Positions 49,510 to 57,548 of a stretch of 64,000 bases of DNA are shown piece after piece. Source of the stretch: Alphaproteobacteria bacterium. GTDB lineage: Bacteria; Pseudomonadota; Alphaproteobacteria; Micropepsales; Micropepsaceae. Location of the stretch: assembly GCA_003139615.1 (NCBI GenBank), contig PLJH01000076.1, positions 1-64,000 on the forward strand, given 5' to 3'. The notes under the pieces are model-generated. The model had not been told where the DNA came from. It made no database searches and worked only from the letters and a program-made list of their open reading frames with translations. Each line of letters begins with the position of its first letter. Positions within the stretch are counted from its first letter, which is position 1. The translations under genes and the position numbers were made by a program.

Positions 49510-50934
49510 TCAGGATGCGGCCTTCAGCATTTGCGGCGGACAAAAGCGCGCGGCCGGCAATGTTGCCGTCACGCATGTGCCGTCGCCGACGCGGCTGGAA
49601 AGCGTCACACGGCCGCCATGCGCTTCGATCAGCCCTTTGACGATGGGCAGGCCCAGGCCGGTGCCCTTGTCGACCAGAACAACATCGTGCCGGCCCTGGC
49701 CGAAATTCTGAAACACGCGCACGCGATCCTCCTCGGCGATGCCGAGTCCGGTGTCGCTCACGCCGAACGCTGCGTCGCCGCCGGGCTCGATGCGCGCAAA
49801 TGCGATCACGCGCCCATAAGGAGGCGTGAATTTCAGGGCATTCGAGAGGAGATTGAGCAGCACCTGCTTGAGCGCGCGCTCGTCGGCACGCAACGGCGCC
49901 ATGCCGGCCGGCAGGTCCACGCAGAGTTCCAGATGCCCTTCCTGCGCTTTGGCGCCCAGCAATTTGACACACTCTTCGATCAGGTCGGGCAGATCGACAA
50001 GCGTTTCCCGCAGTTGAAAGCCGCCGGCCTCGATTTTTGCCAGATCCAGGATATCGTTGATCAGGGTCAACAGGTGATGCCCGGATTGATGGATGATTTT
50101 AGCGTATTCGACATGCTTGTAGACATTGGCGCCGGCCGCACCGGTATGGATCATTTCGGAGAAGCCGAGGATGGCATTGAGCGGCGTTCGCAGCTCATGG
50201 CTCATATTGGCGAGGAATTGCGATTTGGCGCGGCTTGCCGCTTCCGCGCGCTCCAGCGCGTTGTCTGACGCCGCTTTGGATTTGCCCAGTGCGTCGATCA
50301 ATTCGTTCTTGTCGTCGCGCAGCAGCAGCATGTCGCGCGCGGTTTCATAAATCTGGCGCGACATATAGGCGAGATAGCAGACATAGATAAAAGCCATCAG
50401 CGACAGGCCGTCATAGATGATGCCGCCTTCGAAGAGCGGGAGCGCGACCAAGGTCATCCCATAGATCGCATAACCTATAACGGCGAGGGGTTTGCTCGCG
50501 CCGACCAGAGCGGAGTTGCCCGCCAGCGTCGCGGCAACCAGAAGCATGATCAGCATATGGTTGAGGTCGTCGCCTATACGCCAGAAAATGAAGCCGAACG
50601 ACGCCCAACTGACCGCGAACAGAAAATACGAAGCGGTCGCCGTCTGCACCCAGCGGGTCCCACCGGAAATTTCGCCGGGCTCTTCCTGCAGGAAGCGGTG
50701 GCAGATGATTCCGAGCGGAATGCCGCCGGCCGCGACAATCGCCCACCACAGAGCGAGTGTCGGGATCGAAATCCAGCGCGCGAACATCACCAGCATGATC
50801 GCCGCGAAAACCGGCATCAGCCAGCAATTCGGCTTCAGATTGCGAAGCGCAAGCCGCAATTGGTCGAGCGCAAGCTTTCCGCCCGGCAGTTGCGCATTCG
50901 CAGTGTTGGGAAGGGCATTGATTGTCATTGCCAT
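49510..50934 (-). CDS. Polytopic membrane sensor histidine kinase, paralogue
   Basis: 474 residues from the ATG at 50934. Membrane part with about six helices between residues 37 and 192 (for example LMPVFAAIMLVMFARW, TLALWWAIVAAGGIPLG, AVIGYAIYGMTLVALP and LMAFIYVCYLAYMSRQI). HisKA FLANMSHELRTPLNAILGFS has His247; ATPase motifs are LLNLLSNALKFTP, VSDTGLGI and GTGLGLPIVKGLIEAHGGRV. It lines up with the neighbouring kinase in fold order and motifs but differs in the sensor, suggesting an old tandem duplication. No cognate response regulator nearby. Confidence 0.93.
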   Translation of the reverse strand: MAMTINALPNTANAQLPGGKLALDQLRLALRNLKPNCWLMPVFAAIMLVMFARWISIPTLALWWAIVAAGGIPLGIICHRFLQEEPGEISGGTRWVQTATASYFLFAVSWASFGFIFWRIGDDLNHMLIMLLVAATLAGNSALVGASKPLAVIGYAIYGMTLVALPLFEGGIIYDGLSLMAFIYVCYLAYMSRQIYETARDMLLLRDDKNELIDALGKSKAASDNALERAEAASRAKSQFLANMSHELRTPLNAILGFSEMIHTGAAGANVYKHVEYAKIIHQSGHHLLTLINDILDLAKIEAGGFQLRETLVDLPDLIEECVKLLGAKAQEGHLELCVDLPAGMAPLRADERALKQVLLNLLSNALKFTPPYGRVIAFARIEPGGDAAFGVSDTGLGIAEEDRVRVFQNFGQGRHDVVLVDKGTGLGLPIVKGLIEAHGGRVTLSSRVGDGTCVTATLPAARFCPPQMLKAAS

Positions 50935-51133
50935 GCCGCTTGCGCTACCCAGGGTTCGGCCTCGATGACCGCGATACAGTATGGCGGACGAGCGTTAAGC
51001 CCGGCTTCAGGTTCTTGGTCACCGCCGGGTTAATGGCCGCGCCGGACGGCAGGGCACTGGCGCCATTGCGCGGCCGAAGCGCCGCGGTCTAGCCTGTGGG
51101 CGAACAGCAATTCTGCAATCGAGGGAGAGACAC

Positions 51134-51424
51134 ATGACCATCGGGATTGTCGCCACATTGAAGGTTCAAGAGGGCAAGGAAGCCGATTTCGAGGCGACAT
51201 TCGGCGAACTGGCCAAGGCCGTGCGCGCCAACGAGCCGGGCAACAAGCTCTATCAGGTGTTCAAGTCCCGGAAGGACAAGAACACCTATATCGTGATGGA
51301 AATGTATGACAGCGAAGAGGCGCTGAAGGCCCACGGAAAGACCGATCATTTCCGTACGATCGGCGCAAAGCTCGGGCCCACGATGGCCGGCGCCCCGGAC
51401 ATCCACTATCTGGATTCGATCTGA
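51134..51424 (+). CDS. ABM-domain protein (putative quinol monooxygenase)
   Basis: 96 residues: MTIGIVATLKVQEGKEADFE, then KAVRANEPGNKLYQVFKSRK and YIVMEMYDSEEALKAHGKTD HF. It has the ABM fold and the conserved F/M-E-x-Y/W plus H pattern of small cofactor-free monooxygenases. Starts after GAGGGAGA. Its stop is 3 bp before the next ACAD start, so it is co-translated with that enzyme, which suggests it serves the same acyl-CoA pathway. Role unknown. Confidence 0.88.
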   Translation: MTIGIVATLKVQEGKEADFEATFGELAKAVRANEPGNKLYQVFKSRKDKNTYIVMEMYDSEEALKAHGKTDHFRTIGAKLGPTMAGAPDIHYLDSI

Positions 51425-51427
51425 GCC

Positions 51428-52636
51428 ATGGACCTGGCCTTTTCGAAAGACGATCTCGCGTTCCGTGAAGAGGTGCGCCGGTTCATCGACGAGAATTTCG
51501 ACGCCGAAATGCGGGCGAAGCTCGCGCAGTCCAAAAACGGCTATCTCGACAAGGACGGCCAGCTCAAATGGCAACGCGCGCTCTACAAGCGCGGCTGGGC
51601 CGCGCCCAATTGGCCGGTCGAGTATGGCGGCACGGGCTGGACGCCGTCGCAGAAATATATTTTCGAATCCGAGACCGCCGCCGCGGGTACGCCGCTCGTC
51701 AGTCCCATGGGCCTCAAGATGGTGGCGCCCGTGCTCATGGCGTTCGGCAGCGACGCGCAAAAGAAGAAATACTTGCCGCCGGTTCTCGCATCCGAAGTTT
51801 GGTGGTGTCAGGGCTACTCGGAGCCCGGCTCGGGTTCCGATCTCGCTTCCCTGCAGATGCGCTGCGAGGACAAGGGCGATCACTATCTGCTCAACGGATC
51901 GAAGATCTGGACGACCCATGCGCAATGGGCGGATTGGATGTTCAACCTCGTGCGCACAAAGCAGGGTTCCAAACCGCAGGAAGGCATCAGTTTCATTCTC
52001 GTCGATATGCGCACGCCGGGGATCAAAGTTGAAGCAATCGTCACGACGGATTATCCCATGCCGGGCCAGCAGGAGATCAACCAGGTCTTCTACGACGACG
52101 TGAAAGTGTCCAAGGAGAATCTTGTCGGCACGGAAAACGAAGGCTGGACCTACGCGAAATACCTGCTGGAGTTCGAACGCGGCAATGCGGGCGCCCCCGG
52201 CCTCAAACGTGCCATCGGAAAGGTGCGCAAGATGGCGAGCCAGACCGACGCGAGCGGCGTGAAGCTGATCGACGATCCGTCGTTCCGCGCCCGTCTCGAT
52301 GATCTCGCAATCCAGGTTTCGGCCATGGAGTTCACGGAACTTCGCATCTTTGCGAGTTTGTCGGCCGGACAGCGCCCCGGACCGGAATCTTCCATGATCA
52401 AGTGCCGGAATACCGATCTGCAGCAGGAGATTTCGGAATTGTCGGTCGAGGCGATCGGCTATTACGCAATGCCCTTCGTGCGCGATACCTGGGCGAATGT
52501 GAACGAGCCGCGCCCGGGCCCGGACTACGCGGCACCCGTTGCGCCCTATTATTTCAATATCCGCAAGGCCTCGATTTACGCCGGCTCCAACGAGATCCAG
52601 CGCAACATCATGGCGAAGGCGGTTTTGGGATTGTGA
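51428..52636 (+). CDS. Acyl-CoA dehydrogenase, PimC-like
   Basis: 402 residues. Very similar in motif order to the large-subunit gene at 45424: MDLAFSKDDLAFREEVRRFI, CQGYSEPGSGSDLASLQMRC, LNGSKIWTTHAQWADWMFNL and C-terminal RKASIYAGSNEIQRNIMAKA. A Gly/Ala again replaces the usual YEG Glu. No small-subunit gene is adjacent; the partner may be encoded elsewhere or shared. Preceded by the coupled ABM gene. Confidence 0.93.
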   Translation: MDLAFSKDDLAFREEVRRFIDENFDAEMRAKLAQSKNGYLDKDGQLKWQRALYKRGWAAPNWPVEYGGTGWTPSQKYIFESETAAAGTPLVSPMGLKMVAPVLMAFGSDAQKKKYLPPVLASEVWWCQGYSEPGSGSDLASLQMRCEDKGDHYLLNGSKIWTTHAQWADWMFNLVRTKQGSKPQEGISFILVDMRTPGIKVEAIVTTDYPMPGQQEINQVFYDDVKVSKENLVGTENEGWTYAKYLLEFERGNAGAPGLKRAIGKVRKMASQTDASGVKLIDDPSFRARLDDLAIQVSAMEFTELRIFASLSAGQRPGPESSMIKCRNTDLQQEISELSVEAIGYYAMPFVRDTWANVNEPRPGPDYAAPVAPYYFNIRKASIYAGSNEIQRNIMAKAVLGL

Positions 52637-52643
52637 GGAAAGA

Positions 52644-53174
52644 TTACTCGGCGATTTCGGGCGGGTCCGTCTCGGCAGGCGCGCCGACAGAGAGCCGTAC
52701 GAATTCGTAATGCTGACGTACCCTGGCAAGTTCGCCGAGAATGTGCGCCACCGCGTCCTCGCTCAATCCCGCGCCGCCGGGCATCATCAACCGCATGGAT
52801 TGCACATGCACGATGACGGGCGCCGCATCCGACATACCGCGGGAGATGAGACCGTCCGCGACGTCGCAGAGGCTTTTTGCGGCCTCTTCAAGACCGGCAA
52901 AATTGAATGTCGCCGCCATCGTAACGATATGATCGGCCTGGCGCAGAATGTTCTGCATGTCTCCCGGTTGCAGCTCGCCGTTTTTGGCCGAGTAGGTGAT
53001 CGTCTCGATCGAAGTCAGGGCATGGTGAGTTGTCTCAAGCCCGATATCGAGCATGCTCTGGACGGACTTCGCCGCTTCTTCGAGCGCCGTCGTGCGCGTC
53101 ACGCCGCCGGGCCGGGCCGCAAGCTCGGCGAGCCGTGTCGTGGGGAAGTGAATCTTCTTGGCGACGCGCGTCAT
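52644..53174 (-). CDS. Helical protein of unknown function, coupled to a receiver-domain gene
   Basis: 176 residues, nearly all helical: TTALEEAAKSVQSMLDIGLE, TTHHALTSIETITYSAKNGE, LQPGDMQNILRQADHIVTMA and FAGLEEAAKSLCDVADGLIS, then a C-terminal helix pair (LSEDAVAHILGELARVRQHY). The arrangement could be a four-helix bundle as in Hpt or CheZ-like partners of receivers, but no conserved phospho-His motif is clear. Four-base overlap with the upstream receiver gene (ATGA at 53171-53174). I do not recognise the family. Confidence 0.7.
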   Translation of the reverse strand: MTRVAKKIHFPTTRLAELAARPGGVTRTTALEEAAKSVQSMLDIGLETTHHALTSIETITYSAKNGELQPGDMQNILRQADHIVTMAATFNFAGLEEAAKSLCDVADGLISRGMSDAAPVIVHVQSMRLMMPGGAGLSEDAVAHILGELARVRQHYEFVRLSVGAPAETDPPEIAE

Positions 53175-53770
53175 GAAGCAATGGCCTTTTTTGTGGGCTC
53201 TAGAGGGGCTTGCGAACTCTGTTCGGCGATATTCTCTGCGCTTTCGCCGTCTACGAAATCGGTCTCGCGCTTATGTTTGCCATCCAAAGGTTCAAGAGTT
53301 CTGAAGCGCCGATCCGGACCTGCATATTTCGCAGTTTCGATGAACGGCCGCGAGGTTTTGGCCACCCAGGCGATTCGGTCGTACAACACCCGCGGAGATA
53401 CCGGCTTCTTCACGATGAGGTTGGCTCCCGCATCGCGCGCCATTGCGACGTGACGATGCTGCGTATAGCTGGTCAGAACGATGATCGGAATGAAGCGCAG
53501 CGGGCTCTTGTCCTGACGGCGGATCCAGCGGATCAATTGGGCGCATTCCATATCCGGTAAGACGGCTTCGAGAATGCACAAATCGATATAGTGGTGGAGA
53601 AGGTGAGCCTTGGCGGCCGCGCCGGTGTCGTAGGTGGTGGGGGTTTCCATGCCGAAGCCGCGCACCATGTTTGCGATCAAGCCGCGCGTGAAGGCGTCGC
53701 TGTCTACGAGCAGCGTCGTCGCACCGCGCAAATTCAGCCGAGATTGAGCCACCTGGAATCCGCCTGACAA
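53171..53770 (-). CDS. Single-domain response-regulator-like protein with Glu at the phosphorylation site
   Basis: 199 residues: a receiver domain (about 16-135) and a 60-residue hydrophilic, probably disordered tail. The acidic pair is present (VDSDAF, Asp23/Asp25), as are the switch Thr/Ser (VLTSYTQ) and the Lys (IVKKPVSP). The phospho-acceptor position, normally Asp in the DLCILDxxxP pattern, is Glu68 in DLCILEAVLPDM. Glu mimics a phosphorylated Asp in several receivers, so this protein may be constitutively active or unable to be phosphorylated. A palindrome with TTGACA lies just upstream. Acts presumably with the coupled helical protein. Confidence 0.85.
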   Translation of the reverse strand: MSGGFQVAQSRLNLRGATTLLVDSDAFTRGLIANMVRGFGMETPTTYDTGAAAKAHLLHHYIDLCILEAVLPDMECAQLIRWIRRQDKSPLRFIPIIVLTSYTQHRHVAMARDAGANLIVKKPVSPRVLYDRIAWVAKTSRPFIETAKYAGPDRRFRTLEPLDGKHKRETDFVDGESAENIAEQSSQAPLEPTKKAIAS

Positions 53771-53825
53771 TGGAGGCGTTCTATCGCAGGTTGATTAAAA
53801 TAGAGTTCTTGTCCGAAATTAAAAT

Positions 53826-53841
53826 TGTCAAATAATTGACA
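53826..53841 (-). promoter_or_regulatory. Palindrome upstream of the receiver-domain operon
   Basis: TGTCAA ATAA TTGACA is a perfect 6-4-6 dyad, 56 bp before the ATG at 53770, in an AT-rich stretch (53790-53845). On the minus strand it also presents a TTGACA -35-like box. Could be a regulator binding site or part of the promoter. Confidence 0.4.
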
Positions 53842-53917
53842 GTTAGCGGATCGAAAATGCGGGGAACTTTGTAGCTTTGCGCCCGATTTCAACCGCCATG
53901 CGTTCGGCGCGCAGCGC

Positions 53918-54829
53918 TTATCCCACAACCGGTTTTTCCTGTAGGCGCTCCATGAATTTCTGCGTCTGTTCGCCGCCCATCGTGAAGTGCTTGGCGCCCG
54001 TGAAATCGCTGATCTTCGCCCAATATTGCGCGACCGTGTCGGCATCGGCGCCATGGCCGAGATTGATGCCGTTCGACTCGATGATCTGCGCGGCGGAAAA
54101 GATTCCCGCGCCTGCCGTCAGGATCGTGCCGGTCGGCGCATCTTCGCTCGCCAGAAACACGACGCCCGGCGTGACGTATTCCGGCTTCAGCATCTCCAGC
54201 ATCTGCGGCGGCATGAGGTTTTCCGTCATGCGCGTGGCGGCAACTGGGCAGATCGCGTTGACCTTGATGTTGTCCTTCGCGCCTTCGAGCTTCAGCGTGT
54301 TCATGAAGCCGACGAGTCCGAGCTTGGCGCAGCCGTAATTCGTCTGTCCGAAATTCCCGTAGAGACCCGTCGAAGAGGTGGTCACGACGATGCGCCCATA
54401 TTGCTGGTCCCGCATGATCTGCCACAGCGCCTTGGCGGACTTCACCGTGCCCATCACATGCACCGCCATCACGGCATTGAAATCGGCGAACTCCATTTTC
54501 GCGAAACTCTTGTCGCGCAGGATGCCGGCATTGGCGATGAGGATGTCCGCGCGGCCGAATGCATCCATCGTCTGCTTGACGAGATGGGCGACACCGGCGT
54601 CGTCGGTGACCGATGCGCCGTTCGCAATCGCCGTGCCGCCGGCCGCGGTGATTTCGGCCACGACCTTCTGCGCCGCGTCCGACGAGCCGCCGGTTCCGTC
54701 GACCGCGCCGCCCAGATCATTGACCACCACCTTGGCGCCGCGCTTCGCGAAATCGAGCGCATGGGCGCGACCGAGGCCACCGCCGGCGCCTGTCACAATG
54801 GCAACTTTGCCGTCGAAGCGGATGGTCAT
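53918..54829 (-). CDS. SDR-family (3R)-hydroxyacyl-CoA dehydrogenase-like oxidoreductase
   Basis: 303 residues. Classical SDR Rossmann fold: VAIVTGAGGGLGRAHALDFA, the NDLGGAVDG turn, ILIANAGILRDKSFAKMEFA, catalytic Ser in VVTTSSTGLYGNF and Tyr-x3-Lys in NYGCAKLGL. The TGAGGGLGRxxAxxFAxxGA start with NDLGG and the IxRDKSF segment is typical of the dehydrogenase domain of peroxisomal MFE-2/17-beta-HSD4 and its bacterial relatives. With the ACADs and hydratase nearby it fits beta-oxidation, though it is a separate transcript. Confidence 0.92.
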   Translation of the reverse strand: MTIRFDGKVAIVTGAGGGLGRAHALDFAKRGAKVVVNDLGGAVDGTGGSSDAAQKVVAEITAAGGTAIANGASVTDDAGVAHLVKQTMDAFGRADILIANAGILRDKSFAKMEFADFNAVMAVHVMGTVKSAKALWQIMRDQQYGRIVVTTSSTGLYGNFGQTNYGCAKLGLVGFMNTLKLEGAKDNIKVNAICPVAATRMTENLMPPQMLEMLKPEYVTPGVVFLASEDAPTGTILTAGAGIFSAAQIIESNGINLGHGADADTVAQYWAKISDFTGAKHFTMGGEQTQKFMERLQEKPVVG

Positions 54830-54892
54830 GGGAAGCCTCCTTGAGAGATACGATATCGCGCGGGCGAGTGATGGCCGAGCACGCCCGAAGCG

Positions 54893-56089
54893 TCAAGCCG
54901 CCGCCGCGTCGCCCTTGGGTCTGCCCGCAAAATAGCGCCTTAGGGCCGCGTTGGCGGGCCGTTCGACGGCCGTGAATAGAACCCATCCCCACAGGATCGC
55001 GGCAAAGACCAGAAGCGTCGGCTCCAGCCAATGCCAGATGGGCTCCCACGCGGCCCAGGGACGGCCGAGCACGATATCGCCGGGGGCAGGATAAAGATGC
55101 AGCTGCGCGTGGCGCAGCAGCTGGAGCAGCGCGGTCTGGCCGATATAGATCGCGTAGGACAATTCACCGAGTTTGAGCAGGACACGTGTCTGAAAAAATT
55201 GCGCGAGCAGGCCACGGTCGAAGGCAAGCGTGAAGACCAGCGCCATCATCGGCAGCACTGTGTAGATGTCCTCGGGGCGATGCGCCCAGCCCGTGTCGTA
55301 GATGCCGACGAGCAGGAGCGCGAACACGGCGACCTGCGCGAGCGAGAACACGAAGTCGGGAAGCCCGTCCGCGCCATGCGCGATCGCGAGACGGTAAAGC
55401 GTCGAAACGCCGACGCCGACGGCGAACGCCGCCATGCCACGATACATGCCGTTGTGGAAGGTGAGATCGAGACCGTGCTTCGACGACGCCGCGAGCAGCG
55501 CAAGCGTCACGCTTCCAACCGCGATCAATCCGATTGCGCCAAGCCAGCCGCCGCGCGAGATCACGAGGTAGACCGGAAACAGCAGGCACAACAGGAATTC
55601 GACGCTGACAAACCAGGATGCGCCGTTCCACGACAGGTAAGGGAATAGATTCCATCCCTGCACGAGAAACAGGTTCGCGATGAAGGTGGGCCATGTGTTG
55701 ATCGGGTGATAGGGCTCGTCATAGATCGAGACATAGCCGCCGCGTGCCGCCAGCCACCTCAGCACAATCACCATCGCGAGGATGACGAACAGCATCGTCA
55801 GGTGCAGCGGATAGAGCCGCGCCAGACGCGCTTTCAGGAAAGGCACATAGGCGCCGCCGCGCCAGAATTCGCGCCATTTCGCGCCATAGACATAGACAAG
55901 CACGAAACCCGACAGGGCGAAGAAGAACTCGACCCACAGATAGCCTTTGCCGACCGGCAGATCGAACCACTTCGCGCCAAGATATTTGTGACCCTCGCAA
56001 TAATGGAACAGCACAAGAATCAATGGCGGAATAGCCCGCGCGCCGGCAAGCGCGACGATTTCCTTGGGACGGGCATTGGGTTCGGTCAT
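54893..56089 (-). CDS. Acyltransferase family 3 membrane protein (OafA-like)
   Basis: 398 residues. About ten membrane helices; the N-terminal signature IVALAGARAIPPLILVLFHY and the motif GYLWVEFFFALSGFVLVYVY identify the acyltransferase_3 family, which transfers O-acyl groups (acetyl or longer) to sugars of LPS, capsule or other surface glycans at the inner membrane. The His in LFHY is the likely catalytic residue. There is no C-terminal SGNH domain, so it is the membrane-only type. Divergent from the CNT transporter across a repeat-rich gap; target glycan unknown. Confidence 0.9.
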   Translation of the reverse strand: MTEPNARPKEIVALAGARAIPPLILVLFHYCEGHKYLGAKWFDLPVGKGYLWVEFFFALSGFVLVYVYGAKWREFWRGGAYVPFLKARLARLYPLHLTMLFVILAMVIVLRWLAARGGYVSIYDEPYHPINTWPTFIANLFLVQGWNLFPYLSWNGASWFVSVEFLLCLLFPVYLVISRGGWLGAIGLIAVGSVTLALLAASSKHGLDLTFHNGMYRGMAAFAVGVGVSTLYRLAIAHGADGLPDFVFSLAQVAVFALLLVGIYDTGWAHRPEDIYTVLPMMALVFTLAFDRGLLAQFFQTRVLLKLGELSYAIYIGQTALLQLLRHAQLHLYPAPGDIVLGRPWAAWEPIWHWLEPTLLVFAAILWGWVLFTAVERPANAALRRYFAGRPKGDAAAA

Positions 56090-56113
56090 GGCCAGCCGCG
56101 AGTCGAACGGTTA

Positions 56114-56237
56114 TTCCTTCTCCCCTTGTGGGAGAAGGAACGCGCGACGATAGTCGCGCGCAGGATGAGGTCCGCGCGCATCCGCGCGCGAAGACTCTTT
56201 ATCCCCCCACCCCAACCCTCCCCACAAGGGGGAGGGG
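56114..56237. repeat. Cluster of three intergenic hairpins in a divergent gap
   Basis: Three nested dyads: TTCCTTCTCCC/GGGAGAAGGAA (56114-56124 and 56130-56140), CGCGCGAC/GTCGCGCG (56141-56148 and 56153-56160), and CCCTCCCC/GGGGGAGGGG (56216-56223 and 56228-56237). The CCTTCTCCCCTTGTGGGAGA core is a motif widely repeated in proteobacterial genomes. It lies between two divergent genes, so it is not a terminator; the promoters must overlap it. Confidence 0.55.
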
Positions 56238-56279
56238 TTCATTTGCGTTTTCCGCGCCTCTAACGCTCCGAGGTAATTG

Positions 56280-57533
56280 ATGCTCCTTCTCCACCTTCAA
56301 TCTGCGCTCGGGATTTTGGTCATCCTCACGGCGGCATGGGTATTCTCGGAGGACCGCCGCGCTTTTCCGGTCAGGACGGTCGCCGTCGGTTTCGCGCTTC
56401 AGATCGGACTTGCACTGTTGCTCCTCAAAGTCCCGTTTGCGCGAACTCTTTTGTTCTCGCTGAACGGTGTTGTCGACGCACTCGCTGCTGCGACGAAAGC
56501 AGGAACGTCTTTCGTATTCGGCTATGTCGGCGGAGCGCCGGCGCCTTTCGCTGTCGCCAATCCGGCCGGCATGACGAGCTTTGCATTTCAGATTCTGCCG
56601 CTGGTGATCGTGATCTCGGCGTTGGCTGCGCTGCTCTGGCATTGGAAAATCCTGCCGATCTTCGTCAACGGCTTCGCGTGGGGCTTGCGCAAGACCATGG
56701 GCATTGGCGGCGCGATTGGATTGGGCGCTGCGGCCACCATATTCCTCGGCATGATCGAAGCGCCGCTACTGATACGGCCCTATCTCGCGAAGCTTTCGCG
56801 CTCCGAAATGTTCATGCTGTTTTCCGTAGGCCTCGCGACGGTCGCAGGTACCGTGTTCGTGCTTTACGCGACGATCCTCGAACCCGCGGTGCCGGGAGCG
56901 CTCGGACATATCCTCGTGGCCTCGGTTCTGTCGCTGCCCGGCGCAATCATGATCGGACGCATCATGATCCCCGGCGATGCGCAAACCACCGCTGAAGCTG
57001 CTCCGGGTTTCACCTATCGCTCCAGCATGGACGCCATCGCGCGCGGTACGGAGGATGGTCTCAAACTCTGGCTCGGCATCGTCGCGATGCTGCTCGTCAT
57101 CGTGGCGCTAGTCGCGCTGGCCGATATCATCCTGGGCCATCTTCCCGCTGTAGCGGGCGCGCCCATCACGGTCGAGCGGGTGTTCGGCTGGATCTTTGCG
57201 CCTGTGGTGTGGCTTTTCGGCATCCCGTGGGACAAGGCCGCGACGGCGGGCTCACTAATGGGCGAAAAGACCGTGCTCAACGAGTTCGTCGCCTATCTCA
57301 AGCTGGCGGCATTGCCTGCGGGTGCGCTCGATCCGCGTTCCCGCCTCATTATGCTTTACGCCATGTGCGGCTTCGCCAATCTGGGTTCGGTGGGTATCAT
57401 GATCGCAGGTGTGGGCAGCCTCGTTCCGGAGCGTCGGGACGAGATTGTGCCTCTTGCCATGCGTGCGCTTTTGTCCGGCACGATGGCAAGCGGTATGACA
57501 GGCGCGATCATCGGGCTGTTGCCCGTGAGTTAG
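56280..57533 (+). CDS. Concentrative nucleoside transporter (CNT/NupC family)
   Basis: 417 residues from the ATG at 56280 (GAGG ribosome site nearby). Membrane symporter of the CNT family with about eleven helices. Signature segments are GYVGGAPAPFAVANPAGMTS and FAFQILPLVIVISALAALLW, FLGMIEAPLLIRPYLAKLSR with SEMFMLFSVGLATVAGT, and C-terminal AMCGFANLGSVGIMIAGVGS. These carry the residues for nucleoside and sodium/proton binding in known CNTs. Imports nucleosides for salvage. The CPBP gene 15 bp later may be co-transcribed. Confidence 0.94.
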   Translation: MLLLHLQSALGILVILTAAWVFSEDRRAFPVRTVAVGFALQIGLALLLLKVPFARTLLFSLNGVVDALAAATKAGTSFVFGYVGGAPAPFAVANPAGMTSFAFQILPLVIVISALAALLWHWKILPIFVNGFAWGLRKTMGIGGAIGLGAAATIFLGMIEAPLLIRPYLAKLSRSEMFMLFSVGLATVAGTVFVLYATILEPAVPGALGHILVASVLSLPGAIMIGRIMIPGDAQTTAEAAPGFTYRSSMDAIARGTEDGLKLWLGIVAMLLVIVALVALADIILGHLPAVAGAPITVERVFGWIFAPVVWLFGIPWDKAATAGSLMGEKTVLNEFVAYLKLAALPAGALDPRSRLIMLYAMCGFANLGSVGIMIAGVGSLVPERRDEIVPLAMRALLSGTMASGMTGAIIGLLPVS

Positions 57534-57548
57534 AACAAGAGCTTTGGG

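Noticed and set aside
56114-56237. CRISPR or tandem repeat array
   Set aside because: Three different hairpins without regular spacing or identical units; no cas genes.
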